DNA of 64,000 nt, from contig CM060850.1 of the NCBI GenBank assembly GCA_030737835.1, forward strand, positions 16,540,146-16,604,145, written 5' to 3'. The stretch comes from Acorus gramineus (lineage: Eukaryota > Streptophyta > Magnoliopsida > Acorales > Acoraceae). Below the pieces are notes generated by a model, which saw only the letters and a list, made by a program, of their open reading frames with translations, made no database searches and had not been told where the DNA came from. Positions 10,280-22,665 of this stretch are shown here, piece by piece (position 1 is the stretch's first letter; each line of letters opens with the position of its first letter). Both the position numbers and the translations under genes were made by a program.

Positions 10280-11441
10280 CACCCACTCGCCGTGCGTGAA
10301 TGACCCGGGGCGCACCTTTCAGTTGAAGTGGAGGGCTTGTTTACGTTGGTAGGTGAATAGGCGTACAAGTGCGGCTTCCCTTTGTTCCTCGAGCAGTGCG
10401 AGGTTTCGGGTGAGAGCCGCTACATTCTGTTCGAAGTCGTCGATCGCAGAGTCAGGAGGTCGATCTCGGTTGGGATGACTACCTCTGTGTCGTAGGCGAG
10501 GGCGTACGGGGTCTCCCCTTTGGGCTTTCTTCGGGCAATGCAATATGCCCAGAGGACCCCTAGGAGCTCCTCGAGCCATCACCCCTTTTTGTCCTTAAGC
10601 CTCTTTTCAAGCTATTGAAGATTGTGCGGTTGTTGACTTTTGCCTGCCCGTTCCCCTGTGGGTATGCGGGGGAGGAGAATCGCTGCCGGATGCCGTACTT
10701 TTCACAAAACTCACGAACGGGGGCGTTTAAGAAATGCGTCCCATTGTCTACGACCACGGTCTTGGGTATTCTAAACCTGCAAATGATGTGCTTCCACAAG
10801 AAATTTTTGACGTTGGAGTGCTTCACGGTCTTGTAAGCCTCCGCCTCAACCCACTTAGTGAAATAGTCGGTTGCTAAGAGCACGTACCTTTTTCCCCCCG
10901 CGGCGACCTAAAATGGTCCGGCGATGTCCATCCCCCATTGCACGAAAGGCCAAGGGACTGAGAGGGCGTGTAGGTCCTCGGCCGGGAGGTGTATAAGAGG
11001 GGTGTGTAACTGACATTGCTTGCACTGCCGCGCAAAATCGATGGCGTCTTTGCGGAGTATGGGCCAGTAATACCCCTGAGTCAAGATGCAGTGAGCCAAT
11101 GACCTTTCGAAAGAATGATCGCCGCATGACCCTTCGTGAACTTCTTCCATCAGGAGCTTAGCTTCGTTCCTGGCGAGACACCTTAAGAATGGTCCGTCCT
11201 CGTTCCGCTGGTACAATACCCCGTCGATGATCGAGTACCTTGCAGAGTGATGTCTTAATTTCAAGGCTTCGGTGGGGTCCGTGGGCACGGTCCCTTCCCG
11301 GATGCAGACCTCGTATAGAATACGGGACGTTGTTGGCTCTGGTATTCGTGGAAGAGTGCTGCGCTCACGGAAGTGGTGGAAACCGCAAGATACAGATAGA
11401 GCTCCTCTTCTTCGACCGGGACCGAGAGGATTGGCAGCCAA
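10280..11441 (-). other. Integrase region of the Tat element (zinc-binding and core)
   Basis: Reads the HHCC zinc-binding part (HEGSCGDHSF, GYYWPILRKDA, FARQCKQCQ) followed by the catalytic core (WGMDIAGPF, LLATDYFTKWVEAEAY, PKTVVVDNGTHF, YPQGNGQAKVNN). These are the DDE-type Ty3/gypsy integrase signatures. Fossil, broken; the C-terminal end continues beyond the nested solo LTR. Confidence 0.9.
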
Positions 11442-12312
11442 ATGAGGTGCTCCTTAAGCTCGTGGAATGCAGCCTGCTGCGCCTTGTCCCACTTCATTCC
11501 CTTGCCCGGTTGACAGCTTGAAAGAACGGGCGGTAGCGGTCCGAAAGCCGAGAGATGAACAGTGCGAGTGCCGCGACCTATCCCGTAATTACCTGTATGT
11601 CCCACACCGATTTTGGCGAAGGGGATGCTCAAAGTTCCTGGACTGTGACCCAAAAAGTGTCGAGAGGAGACCCCAAAGGAACACTTTGTCAGATTCAACT
11701 TCATACGATGCGCTCGAAGAGTTTCGAAAGCCTTCGACAGATGGGCTAGATGGTTGTGGTGAGAGCAACTTTTCACGACTGTATCATCGATGTAAGCTTC
11801 AACGGTTCGCCCGATGAGATTGCGGAAAACTTTGTTCACTAGTAGCTGGAAAGTGGCCTCGACATTCTTCAATCCGAACGGCATCACCGTATAACAATAG
11901 AGCCCGCGCTTGGTGATAAACGCCGTCTTCTCCTGGTCCTTCGAGTACAGTGGAATTTGGTTATACCCCGAAAAGGCATCCAAAAAGGACAGTCGTTGGT
12001 ATCTGGCCGTTGCGTTGACCAGTTGATCGATTTTGGGAAGGGGGTAGCTGTCCTTCAGGCACGCCTTGTTCAAGTTGACGAAGTCAGTACAAACCCTCCA
12101 TTTACCATTCTTTTTCTCGACGAGGACAACGTTCGAGATCCAGTCGGGATATTGAACCTCTTGGATAAATCTCGCTTCAAGGAGGCGATCAATTTCGTCC
12201 GATATGATCCTGTTGAGTTCGGGGTGAAGCGTCGCTGCTTCTGCCTGACGGGGGTTGAACCTGGACAGATATTGAGCTCGTGGACAGCGATCGCAGGGTC
12301 AATCCAGGGCAT
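11261..12312 (-). other. Reverse transcriptase and RNase H region of the Tat element
   Basis: RT motifs in order: NKACLKDSYPLPKIDQLV, LSFLDAFSGYNQIPL, TVMPFGLKNVEATFQ and the catalytic-box equivalent EAYIDDTVVKS, then KCSFGV and LGH. An RNase H-like part follows (LYLYLAVSTTSVSAAL). Ty3/gypsy type. Fossil, broken. Confidence 0.92.
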
Positions 12313-12523
12313 GTCACTGTGTCCAGGCGAAGACGTCTTGGTTGGCCCACAGCAGGGCTAGTAGGGTGTCTCTGTCCTTGTAAGGGAGCAGAATCCCTAT
12401 CTGTATGGTCCTCTCGGTGTGGTCCGCGTCCAATGGGACAGACTCGACCGGCTCAAGAGTGGGAGGTTCAGGGGTTTCTTCGGCGAGAGCTCGAGCCCAC
12501 TTTGGTGGCCGGTCGTCTAATTG

Positions 12524-12982
12524 CTATAATGGTGGGGGAGGATCGTCTTGAGGCAACAGGGCGGCTGCACTTGAGGCGATCGCGCAGCAACGCCTCGCGG
12601 TGACCTGGTCGCCACAGACGTCAATGGTCGAGCGACCGTCTTTGGTTAGGCAGCGCATAACATGGTGCAGAGTTGAAGGTATGCCCTCCATGCGGTGAAT
12701 CCAGTCCCGTCCCATGATGGCGTTATCAGCTAAGGGGGAATCCACCACGATGAAGTCGACGTCCAGGGTGCGGTCAGCCGCAGTGACTGGCAGGGTGACC
12801 ACTCCAACCGGGGTAATTCGCTTTCCGTTGAACCCGGCTAGTGGCGAACTTGAGCGTTGAATGGTCTCCACGTCTAACCCCATCCGGGTGAAAGTGTTGA
12901 GGAAAAGAATATCGGCGCTGCTCCCTCCATCGATCATGATCCTTTGAACCTGGCAGTTGCAGATAAAGAGGGTAATGACCAA
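12524..12982 (-). other. Aspartic protease region of the Tat element
   Basis: Retropepsin-like: RIMIDGGSSADILF holds the catalytic DGGSS form typical of plant Ty3/gypsy Tat elements, followed by the second fold part with IMGRDWIHRM. Fossil. Confidence 0.88.
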
Positions 12983-13045
12983 TGGGTCAGAGTGGGGAAG
13001 GAGTACCTCTTTGAGATCGTGTGGATAGAATCTGATGCGTGAACC

Positions 13046-14486
13046 CTAATAGTTTCCGGGATTGGGCTCGGCCTCTTGTTTGATCTCCTTGGCTTTTCCT
13101 CCCCCGGTTCCATCTTTGGCGGGCGGCTGGTTGGGTCGTCCATGTATGGCTAGCACAACCCGAGGTGGTGGGTTCATTGATTTTGCACCGGTGACGCGTC
13201 CCTCCGTGCCCCCAGCATTGGGGGTTGCCTGTCGAGCCACATAGTGCGCAAGGCGGCCATCACGTATTAATGCTTTGACTTGCGAGCGAAGACTGCGACA
13301 CTCGTCCGTGGTGTGACTGACCTTGTTATGGAATTCGCACCTCCAATTTTGGTCGCGATTCTCCATGGGAGACTTGATTGGGGCTGGGGCCCAGAAGAAC
13401 CCCTTGTCTCGGTTCTCTTTCCACACCTGTCCGATAGGGATGGTGAGTGGGATTGATTCAGCGTTGGTTCCCCTGGGGTGCCCGTCCTGAGGGTGTCGTG
13501 GTATCACCTTTTTTGGCTAGACCTAGAGGTGGCTTCTTCGAGGTAGATCCTCCCTTAGATGCTGGGGTAACAAAGATGGTGGCGGTCACCTTTCGGTTGG
13601 CTAGAGCTGCGTCTTCTTCCAATTGGATGTAACCATCGGCTCGCAACAAGATGTCAGCCATGTCTGCGGGAGGTTTTGGACGAGGGACTCATAGAAGTTC
13701 CCAGTCGCCACCAGCCTAGATCGGAAGGCCATCACGGCGGTTCTTGGGTCGCAGTCGTCGACATGGGTCATCTCTGTACTGAAACGCATGAGGTAGTCCT
13801 TCAGGAGTTCTCCTTCCGCTTGTCTCATCCCGAAGAGGTTGGCGACATCTTTCTTCGGCTTGCAATGGCAGATGTAGTGGCCGATGAAGAGTTCACATAG
13901 GTTCCGAAAGCTAGAGATAGAACCCGGGGTGAGCTTCCGGAACCAAGCAAGGGCTTCCCCCCCCCCCCAAAAGGCTCTGGGGAAAGACTTTACAGAGCAA
14001 GGCGTCGTCCCCGGCTTCGAGGGACATACACTGTTGAAACATGAATAGATGCTCCATCGGGTCTGTCTTTCCCTTGTAGAGCTTAAATTTTGGGGGAGTG
14101 AATTTCTCCGGCCAAGGGGTGCGGAGGATGTTCGCCGATAACGGGGACAAGTGGATCAACTCCGCTATCTGGAACGTATGGTCAGCGGCGGTGCGTGGCC
14201 TCATGGTGCGGAACCGCTGGTCCATTGCCTTCATTAAATCCTCGTGAAGTCCTGGATCGTCTTGTCGTGGTCTTCTGGAGTTGACAACCATGTTCGACGA
14301 GTCGGCGGGTTCTTCGTCATGAAGGGCATTCGCCGGGGGATCTGCGCAAGGTAGATGTTCACCCATGCGTGGGGGATTAGGTTGCGCAGGTGGGACGACC
14401 TCAGTAGGTTGTTGGTCGTTCAGCCCAATTTCCTGCTTTGGTGGGTTGTTTAACAGATTACGGAGACACTCATTCTCGCGTTGCAT
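13046..14486 (-). other. gag region of the Tat element
   Basis: N-terminal part is glutamine/proline-rich (RENECLRNLLNNPP). The conserved gag core includes LYKGKTDPMEHLFMFQ, and the C-terminal knuckle-like motif is CEFHNKVSHTTDECRSL with LIRDGRLAHYV, diagnostic of Tat. Fossil, broken. Confidence 0.88.
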
Positions 14487-14694
14487 GTTATCAACGGTGC
14501 GACGGAGTTCCTCAGCCTCAGCCTCAAGACCAGTTCCATCGGTACGGCGCTGTGGGCCGTCTCTGTTGGGGCGTGGATTCTCTCTCGGCAGACTTTTCGG
14601 GATCAGACAAGGCGCTCCACAGTGCAGATCGGGTCACTGGGGGCAAGAGAGATGGAAGGTTCTTCTTGGGAGACATGATTACGAGCACGCGCAG

Positions 14695-14714
14695 CCCCTA
14701 CTTGGCGCGCCAAG
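14695..14714 (-). other. Primer binding site of the Tat element
   Basis: Directly inside the 5' LTR the minus strand reads CTTGGCGCGCCAAGTAGGGG, the tRNA-complementary type used by many Tat elements. The first 14 bases form a perfect palindrome. The tRNA species was not established. Confidence 0.65.
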
Positions 14715-14715
14715 C

Positions 14716-15349
14716 TGGAGGTGCAGAAAATAACGAGCCGGGTTCGGGTCGCCAAGATCCGTCAACTCCGCTCCTCCCAATCTCCTCCTTGGTCCTCCCG
14801 GATTCTCTCCTTCTGAGGCACGGTAGGAAGCTTATTTTTTACCGAACCTTGAGATCTCTCTCTAGGCTGCCTACGTACCCCTCCTACTTTCTCTCTCTCT
14901 CTCTATTTGTTTGTGGGGTCAAGTCATACGTAGTTCCTATTTATAGTGTTCTCACCAACCCCTAGAATTATCTGAAGATCATATCCATATGGATCAGATG
15001 AGGTCCCTGATTTTGGGGATCAATCTCATTCCATTGAGGTTTATCTCATCCAATGCCCTTATCCTTCTGTTAATGACTTAAATTTGCTCAAATTCAAGGA
15101 TTGACTTATTCCTGAGACCTATCCATTTGGTCTTAGTGGATAAGTGTTTCATGATTTCAGATTTGTTGGATTTGCATATCCTAACCTAGTCAACAGGTTT
15201 GTAGCTTTTGACTGGGTTGAGGATTTTAACTTGTAGGCTGGCCGGATCCACTAATGAGGGGTGATCTGGGCCGTGGGTTCCCATCTAAACGGGTCATGGG
15301 CTGCCGTTGCGTGGGGCTCTAAGGATGAGCCTCGTTTTTGAGCCCTACA
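14716..15349 (-). repeat. 5' LTR of the Tat element
   Basis: 634 bases, TGGAGG...CCTACA on the plus strand. It matches the 3' LTR at 4587-5943 apart from the hAT piece there. A CTCTCT-rich tract lies at ~14888-14906 and a TATTTATAG element at ~14937. Confidence 0.9.
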
Positions 15350-15852
15350 ATTCCGTATATAACTATGGCCCGGAATTCTCAGTAGTTATAATGTTTACTA
15401 GCATTATCGAACGTAAAGGGATAAGCAAATAAAAGTGAAACTCCTCAATCTTGTACATTACTCCAAATTTACCAACACAAAAAAAAGTGAACCTCCTAAC
15501 TAAGAAATATAGTGATGTTTCATTCAAAATCAACAATTATAAGCCTTCAAAAAAGCACTTTCAAACAATTAAGATTAGGTGTTTAGATTCCAAAAATTTA
15601 CTCCCCCCAATAGATATTGTTTCTCTATAAAGAAGGACAATAAATATTATTGGATACGTTCCCTAAATTGTCAAATTATCTCACTCACCTACACTCTCTT
15701 TGTCCCATCCTTTACTTATAAATCATATCTCCACAAGAGAAACCAAACTACCCTCAACGAAATAAAATTACGACTAGAAAGTAGATGCGTCCATATCTTC
15801 TTTTTGAGCTCACTTCCATTCTCTGTTTTCTCTCTTTCCCTTTTATTTTGTT
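15350..15852. other. Intergenic, nothing recognised
   Basis: AT-rich unique-looking sequence between the Tat element and the MADS remnant. No gene, RNA or repeat structure seen. Confidence 0.5.
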
Positions 15853-16600
15853 GTGGCAAGGAAAAAACTTTACCTATAATGAAGAACGAATGATTGGGCT
15901 TCGACGTGCCACCCTTAAGAAGCGGAGGAAGGTAATGGTGAGGAAGATGAGAGAATTCATAATGCTAGGCGACATTCCTGGAAGCATGGTCATCTATGCT
16001 CCAGGAAAAGAAGAGCCCATGGAAGTTTGGCCAGACAAGGTTGAGGATGAGGCCCTTCCATTGATCTCATCCACCTCCCTTAATCTGAGCATACCCAAAG
16101 GTTCGCAAAGTAGAGGAACCAATTGAGCCACATTGAGACAGAGAACAGGGCAAAACAGGTCAAAATCTTTGTCCTTAGAATCCTCTAGGGGGGCCTGAAC
16201 GGGCTCTCTACAAAGGACATCGATGACTTTTTTGCCATGGAAAATGTTAAAGACTCGATCATTTTACAACCCAAATTTCAAACAACACATGTTTTTTGTT
16301 TTTTTTAAATAGTAAACATCATCTAATAAGATATATGTTTTAATAAAAGGTGTATATTGTTTCATTTCAATTTATAATATATATGCTTAATTGAACTTCT
16401 AATGAGGTATATAAAGCTGTATTTAGACTGTAAAAAAAACAAATGAGTGCTCTTTTACCATGACCATGGTCTAGATTCTCTGGGTGGCACCGATGAGGCA
16501 ATTTCTCCTGAGGAGGAGTCATTCCCAATGACGGAAGCTTGGACGAGGGGGAAGGGTGTGGCTGTTGATGATGATGATGATTACATCATGGCTACATGTT
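15853..16600 (+). pseudogene. Type I (M-gamma, AGL80-like) MADS-box gene remnant
   Basis: A degraded start (GTG at 15853, then ARKKLYL) precedes a MADS core: RRATLKKRRKVMVRKMREF, GSMVIYAPGKEEPMEVWP (15900-16035). RRATLKKRRK, the AxIIYxP strand and PxVWP are hallmarks of type I M-gamma MADS factors, which act in the nucleus as endosperm and female-gametophyte transcription factors. A K-less tail follows in another frame (NRAKQ then GLNGLSTKDIDD near 16200-16230). The start codon is lost, the frame changes near 15880 and 16100, and stops interrupt the tail. An AT-rich insert (~16266-16435) separates an acidic segment (VAVDDDDDY, 16560-16600). These genes are normally intronless and fast-evolving, so a divergent gene is possible, but decay is far likelier. 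Confidence 0.72.
16266..16435. mobile_element. Probable small MITE inside the MADS remnant
   Basis: AT-rich block bounded by TTTTACAACCCAAATTTC and GTATTTAGACTGTAAA, imperfect inverted ends. Related-looking sequence occurs at ~34060-34250. No target duplication identified. Confidence 0.35.
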
Positions 16601-17231
16601 GGGAGGAGGGTATTTTTTTTTTCTTCTTTTTTTGATATGAGGTTTCCAAATTTCTCTAGAGTAACTCAAATTCGATGTTTCACATTATAAATGAAAATCA
16701 TCAAGTTGGTCTATATATATATAATCAAATTAAATGAAAATTAGCTTTTCATAATCTGAATCTATGGATATTTACCAACATTCTACTTATATTACACCTG
16801 ACAGAAGTATTTGTACTCCCAATGTGAAGCTGGCCTTTTATTTTATTTATTTATTAGTGATAATATATACAATTTTGATGAAATTGTGACTTATTTTAAG
16901 ACATATTAAATAATTCTATAATATCCAAGAGAACCTGATTAATTCTCCTTTACAATGAAAATTTGATCAGATATTTCACATGACTGTTATGCAAATACAT
17001 ATAACTTGTGATAGATGTCCTCAATAACGTAGACTTGAATATACAGTAAGCCTCACCCATATATTGATTGTGAAATATTTATCCAATATCTATACTTGAT
17101 AAATATGGTATCTCATGAGCCTTTTCCATGAAGAAATTGTTAATTGAGAACAACTGGAGTGTATAAAACATTTACATCACAAGTTACCATGATGAAAAAT
17201 AAAACCAAGAAGCATTGTGTTATTTTATACA
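16601..17231. other. Intergenic, nothing recognised
   Basis: AT-rich noncoding sequence at the 3' side of the minus-strand 5-phosphatase gene. It may hold the 3' UTR next to 17232. No other feature seen. Confidence 0.5.
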
Positions 17232-20217
17232 CTATTCCCAATTTGCTAGCGACACGATCATTGAGACATCACGAAGAGATTCATCCATGTCCCGGACCAA
17301 CAAGGATAACAAACTATCGCTGTTGGAACCAGAGATCTGCCATCATGAAAGTAAAACAAAATTAATGTCACATGAGACATAATCATCAGTAACAGAAAAG
17401 TTAGACATAATCTCATGTGATCATATGCTAATTTCATATTCTTATAGTATGAGAACCATGCATCTTTCATTTGTATCTACTCACATTTTGGTTATCACTT
17501 GAAACACTTGACGGGGCAGCATTGACTGAATTTGTGTATCTAACAACTTCAATTTGTGCAGAAAACATTGCGGAAACAGGCCTGTGGTCTGAGAACTTGC
17601 TTTCACTCCGACAGTATGACAATTGTTTGATTCCTTTTCCATACCACATAATTCTGTCGCACCTATCATTGACAATGATTCAGAGTATTTACAAAATCCA
17701 ATTTTATTGTCAGTGATACAATGGCTAATTTTTTTTGTTAAATAAGATTTGTGGAGTTACTACTTACTAGTAATACAGGCCAAATGATATTCAGTTGATG
17801 TTTTAGCAAAACTTCCTTTGAGAACAGAATCTACTAGCCTAACTTGTTTGACGCTTGTACCACATGAAATTTAAAAATAAAAAATAAACCTATTCACATT
17901 TTGTGATAATAAAGAAGCAAAATTATATAGAATAGCTGGACTCCACACTTTTATAACTTGGGTAGGTGAAAATATGTATTGGAGTAGGCAAGACAGTCAT
18001 GTTTTGTTCATAACATATTTAACAGAGTTCAATTAGCAGAGCAAACATGAAAATCAAGTTTGGATGTTCTACATAACAAATCCCACGTATATATCAAGTT
18101 TGAGTTCCAAAATAATTAATATGACTAAACATACCAAGCTGGTGTTCTTTGTTTTTCACCAGTTCTACTGGGGAGGCTGCCAGAATAGTGATTGCCATTA
18201 GACGAAGAGTACTTGTAAGTCGGCGCAAATTCTATATCTCCTTCTCTCCAACCCTGGAAGACGCCATCCTCGCCTTGTTCTTGCTTTAGTTGATCAAAAC
18301 TTTTAAGAGCTCTCCAGTCCTGCTTGTTTATCAGTTCCCGGGCCAATGCGTCATCGATAAAGAGCCTATAATTGAGATCTCCAAACCAAAATATCCGGCT
18401 GCCATACACACACAACACGATCAACTTTACTTATTTAATCATAGATTCTGAAGCTTAACATTAAAGAATTATGTTCCAAGAGATAGCATTTGCAATGTAT
18501 ATTGTGCTAGTTAATCTATCACTTTTTGATAATTATTTCACTATATGTTTTGGATGGATTCTAGGATATGATCAAATGCAAAATAGTTCTGGTAGCGTTT
18601 GGAAAAGGGCTTCAAACATGTTTGGAGATTCTAATTTTACAAGATTCATATATAACCCAAACTCATTTCGAAATGCCTCAATGGTCGTAGCTCCAGAAGA
18701 AAGCAACAAAAAGGTTGTCACAAAATATTGTTTTCTAGGTTTTTAACAAAAGCATGCTCCATGAAAAGCAATATGTTTTAAGTGAAAAACTCATTTTCAA
18801 ACTCATTTCCCGATGATAGACATGTAAGCAATAGAAAAGAGAACAAAATTAAAGGTGATTTATAATACTAACTCATGTCCAAAGATGGCCTTAGGGTGGT
18901 GGAACTCATCACCACCCTGGTGTGCAAACGCGGTGCGCTGGAGGATCTTAGAAACCTGATAATTTCGTCGCGCCTCATCGCCCTTCCTCTCCCCTGAAGC
19001 GAGGTGGGCAACGATGAAGCAGAAGCTGGTCCCCTCTATCCGAAAGCTGACAGAGACTGACCCCTTGTTCCCCAAGTATCCCATCACCCCACATCCAACT
19101 GCGCACACCCTCGCTTCAGAGACATAGTACTTCCTCAGAAGCTCCCTCTTCACCCACACACTTATGAACAACCCCACCATCTTCCTGCTCACAATCCTCA
19201 CATAATCATTACTTCTGCTGAGGACGTCGGCAGTGTTAATGGCTTTCTCGTGCAATTTGTGGTGGTAGTGGTAGTGATGGTTCCTTGTAGGGGTCTCTAC
19301 TATTTGGTTGTAAATATGTGATGGTGTACTCTTGTTGTTCAATGTCTCTGAGATGAGGGTGTTCCATCGGGTAGAAGATGTCGCGTCTTCTATGCCGATG
19401 ACTGTGCCTGTGCTGAGAGGGACTATCTCTTGAAATCTGCACCATTACGATCCATTTGGACTTATCAGAAACATTGAATCTCATGAAGTATAAAAGAAGA
19501 ACGCTAATACACTCAATCTATTTTGTCTGAAGCATAAAAGTGGTTCACAGCCGCCTATACATTGTGATAGTGCAATGCACATGCTAATACACTTTTTTTT
19601 TTTTTTTTTTTTGATATCGGAGGGACTCCCCTAGCTAATTACCTTACGGTCAAGCTGGGAAAGCTACCTTCGCCTGTTTGTCCCTGGTTCCACAGAAAAT
19701 TCTTTTGAATTTCGCCTAACAAATAGAAGGTATGACACAGCGCAAAGACTCAAATTCAAAACTTACCCTTAACACAGGTAAGTCCTGAACCGTTGTGCTC
19801 TGGCTACTGGGGACGCTTTTTATAACAGTTGGTACTTCAATGAGCTGAGTGTGTTTCTTTTTTTCTTTTTAAATCAGTGAGGGCTGCGAACAGGTTTGCA
19901 CACATGCTGAACTAGACATATCATTTTCCATAAAAGAATAATGGATATAGACATATTACAATATACCCAAGAACATAGATTTCAGCTACATCTTTGAGGT
20001 TCAACCACTCGTCCAAGTCCACGGCCAAACTCCCCGACGGAGATCTTCCGGCGACATTCCACGTGCCCACAAAGACTCTGAATGCAAGTTGTTCATCAAA
20101 GCTTTGAATCCATCATGTATGAGTATGATTTAATTTTTAGAATAAGAGAATTCTGACCAGAAATGGCAAGCAAAATTACCTGATGAACTCTTCGGTAGTG
20201 AAGCAAGGACTTGCCAT
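17232..20217 (-). CDS. Type I inositol polyphosphate 5-phosphatase (5PTase), six exons
   Basis: Removes the 5-phosphate from inositol phosphates and/or phosphoinositides. Minus-strand exons 20217-20180, 20077-19967, 19436-18873, 18398-18135, 17662-17485, 17336-17232, all with GT-AG introns and matching phases, give about 419 residues. Start [11 protein letters not shown] is the first ATG in frame before the catalytic fold. Family motifs in order: [79 protein letters not shown]. The paired catalytic boxes (GDLNYRL and PAWCDRI) are intact, so the enzyme is probably active. No transmembrane or extra domain is seen; length suits a short type I enzyme. The last exon is less certain: without splicing at 17484, translation stops at 17467. 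Intron 2 holds a SINE. Confidence 0.9.
19593..19815 (-). mobile_element. tRNA-derived SINE in a 5-phosphatase intron
   Basis: Plus-strand poly-T head (19593-19612) ends a ~220-bp unit. On the minus strand it starts GCGTCCCCAGTAGCCAGAGC (box A-like AGTAGCCAGAGCACAACGG) and has a weak box B-like TTGAATTTGAGTCT, then an A-rich tail. This layout is typical of plant tRNA-type SINEs. Target duplication not clear. Confidence 0.65.
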
Positions 20218-22640
20218 GCCCACCTGTTCTTGACAGATGTTCTGCAACTGCTTTAATTTGGAGGGGTGATGTTTTTAGAGTGGAGAATAAAAACAATAAC
20301 ATAGTGGAATGAGAAACTTAACAACCTCCGTCACTTCTTTTGTGAGGAGATGTAAGAGACAACTATATATGCATGGATTCATATTGGCACTAGTTTAGGT
20401 TGGCAGGTTTTGGAGTCATGTGAGATTGGCATTGTTAGACTCATCGCCTATTGTATGCTAAAACGAGCTGATGACATGGCTTCTCGTGGTCCCTGTTTGG
20501 ATTTACTGTGAAAGTATAGAGAGATAATTGAAGGGAATTGATTTCCTTCTCTTGTTCTCTGTTATGAATATATATTTTTTTTAATGTAAAGTAGATATTT
20601 GCTATTTGATTTTATTATTGAAAGTCGAATTATAAATTAAAAAAAAAAGATAGAATAGATGAGAAAACTAAAACAAAGAGTGAGAGAAAGGAAAAGAAAA
20701 CAAAAATAGTTAGCGAATGCCAACCAATCCCTGTTATAAGAGGTATCTAACACGAGAAAGAAGTGACGCAAAGCCATTATGCCAAGATATAAATGTGCTT
20801 GTTTCTGAATGAGACCTCTCAAAACGTTGCAATGCCACGACTCCAATCCCGAATAGGGGACTGGAAGATCTTCCACATGTTCTTGATGTATGCCCTCGCA
20901 CTCAACATATTACCTCATTTTTTGTGCGCTATATCACTAAGTAGGCGACGAATCACCCAACTGTTATGAATGTTGTTAACTTAAATTTATTGCATGGAAA
21001 ATATTAGGTAGAGACCCTGAGTTATTTAAGGATGGCAATGGGACGGGTTTAAAAGCAAATCCGATAATCACGATCTCATTCAAAGCCGTCTCAAATATGG
21101 GACGTATTTAATTATAATGTTCCAAACAGGTCCCAATCGAGCTGGGATATTGATAACCCAATTTTCAAACTTCTTTTATATTAATCACTTTTTTATCACT
21201 TTTCTCAATGTAGAAATTAAATAATAATAATCTTCTAATATTATATAGGGATTTATTTATTGGTTTATTATATACTTAAAATCTTTAATGCAAAATAATT
21301 TAACTTTTTATCATTTTTTAAATTATATCTACATTTTTTTTCATCTTGGTTATTTGTATATTTTAACTAATCCCTAATTTTTAGTGATTTATCTATTTAT
21401 AAAATCAAAATTAATCTTGTTGTAAAACAAAAATACCCCGTCATTTTTCAACATTCCTTCTCAAATGTCATTCTCAACAAAAAAAAAAATTGTTGTCGAA
21501 CCTCATTTGATCTACAAAATCGAGTTTTTTTTTTACATTTTCATCTCTTCAATTTCATCAGATAGACAACAAAAAATTACAGTTTCATCAACTTTATTAC
21601 AAAATTAGATAAAACAATTTAAAAATCAAATCAAAATTTTATAATACATTTTCAACTCAAACTTACTAGCAACAAAAAAAGCATAACACCTTAATTATAA
21701 AACTATAATTTGTTTATTAAAATTCAATAAATCAATATATACTTTTAGAAAATCACATGGATTTTTTTTTTTTAGAAAATTTCAGAGACTTTAATACAAT
21801 TTTTAAATTTTATATAGACTTATTTCGATTTTCATAAATTTTCAGGGAGTTATATTGATTTTTTCAACGGAGAAAATAAATTTTGAAAGCGTATAACAGT
21901 AATTTATCATGCATGGTTAGGGTTAATCACACATCTGGTTAGTTATAGATACTAAAATATATAGCTTAATAAGATAAGCATATGAGGGATTTATCAATTT
22001 TATGGAGACTTTTTCTGATTTTTATAAATTTCTAAGGAGCTACATCAATTTTTTCTATTTTTTAATCTATTTTTATTTTTTATATTAAATAAAATGAAAG
22101 AAAATTTTGATGGTTAAATTTTAAATTTTCATTATTGCACATGCATAATTACAGTAAATTATTCTCTTAAGCATCTCCTTCAATTTATAATGTAGTCATG
22201 AATGTTAATAACGTTATTCGTAAAGCCCTCTAAAGGTGAGTAATGAACTCAAAATTACTTTTCAAAGAATCGGGAATTGCCATGATTGCAGGTGAAATAA
22301 AAAAAATTAACAAAAGTTTATATGTAATTGAAGAGCACACAATGAACAAAAAAAAATAATACCATAGATACAAATATTTAAATAGTTAGGAGGGCAACAG
22401 AAGACAGGTTTTAAAAAACTATAAAAGATCTTTTACAGCAACTCAAATCTAACTCTCCATTTTTTTTCTATATTAAAAAAAAAACATTCCCATATTTTTC
22501 TTTCCTTGTATTTAAGTAGTAACTCCAATCATACTCCAAACTACTATTTTTTAAAACTTAAACAGAACTTTTTCAAATGGTAAATTTGTAATTAAGGTGG
22601 TGGGACCTTTTGGAGAGTTTTGTTAGCTACCCAAATGGGA
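20218..22640. other. AT-rich intergenic sequence, upstream of the 5-phosphatase
   Basis: 20218-20340 is the likely 5' UTR/promoter of the minus-strand 5PTase. The rest is very AT-rich with poly-A/T runs. 21890-21960 (CAGTAATTTATCATGCATGG, GGTTAGGGTTAATCACACAT) recurs at ~34940-35000, so it is part of an unclassified dispersed repeat. No gene seen. Confidence 0.55.
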
Positions 22641-22665
22641 AGAGAAATTCATCTTCCTTATTTAA

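Larger units (their letters stand above)
4587..15349 (-). mobile_element. Tat-lineage Ty3/gypsy LTR retrotransposon, full-length layout, decayed
   Basis: Element read on the minus strand. LTRs at 14716-15349 (5') and 4587-5943 (3', lengthened by a nested hAT piece) start TG and end CA in element sense and are flanked by ATTCT (4582-4586) and ATTCC (15350-15354), a near-perfect 5-bp target duplication. Internal order is PBS, gag, protease, RT/RNase H, integrase, then a 3' spacer with an antisense extra ORF and a tandem array, ending in a polypurine tract. The gag tail motif CEFHNKVSHTTDECRSL and the antisense extra ORF downstream of pol are Tat-lineage traits. LTRs differ by several percent by eye, so the insertion is moderately old. 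Coding parts are broken many times. Confidence 0.9.

Noticed and set aside
9915-10352. Several 90-126 codon frames in the nested solo LTR
   Set aside because: Overlapping frames on both strands without family motifs, inside an LTR leader region.
20637-20876. 79-codon minus-strand frame upstream of the 5-phosphatase
   Set aside because: Hydrophobic low-complexity tail from poly-A DNA, no motif, no splice context.
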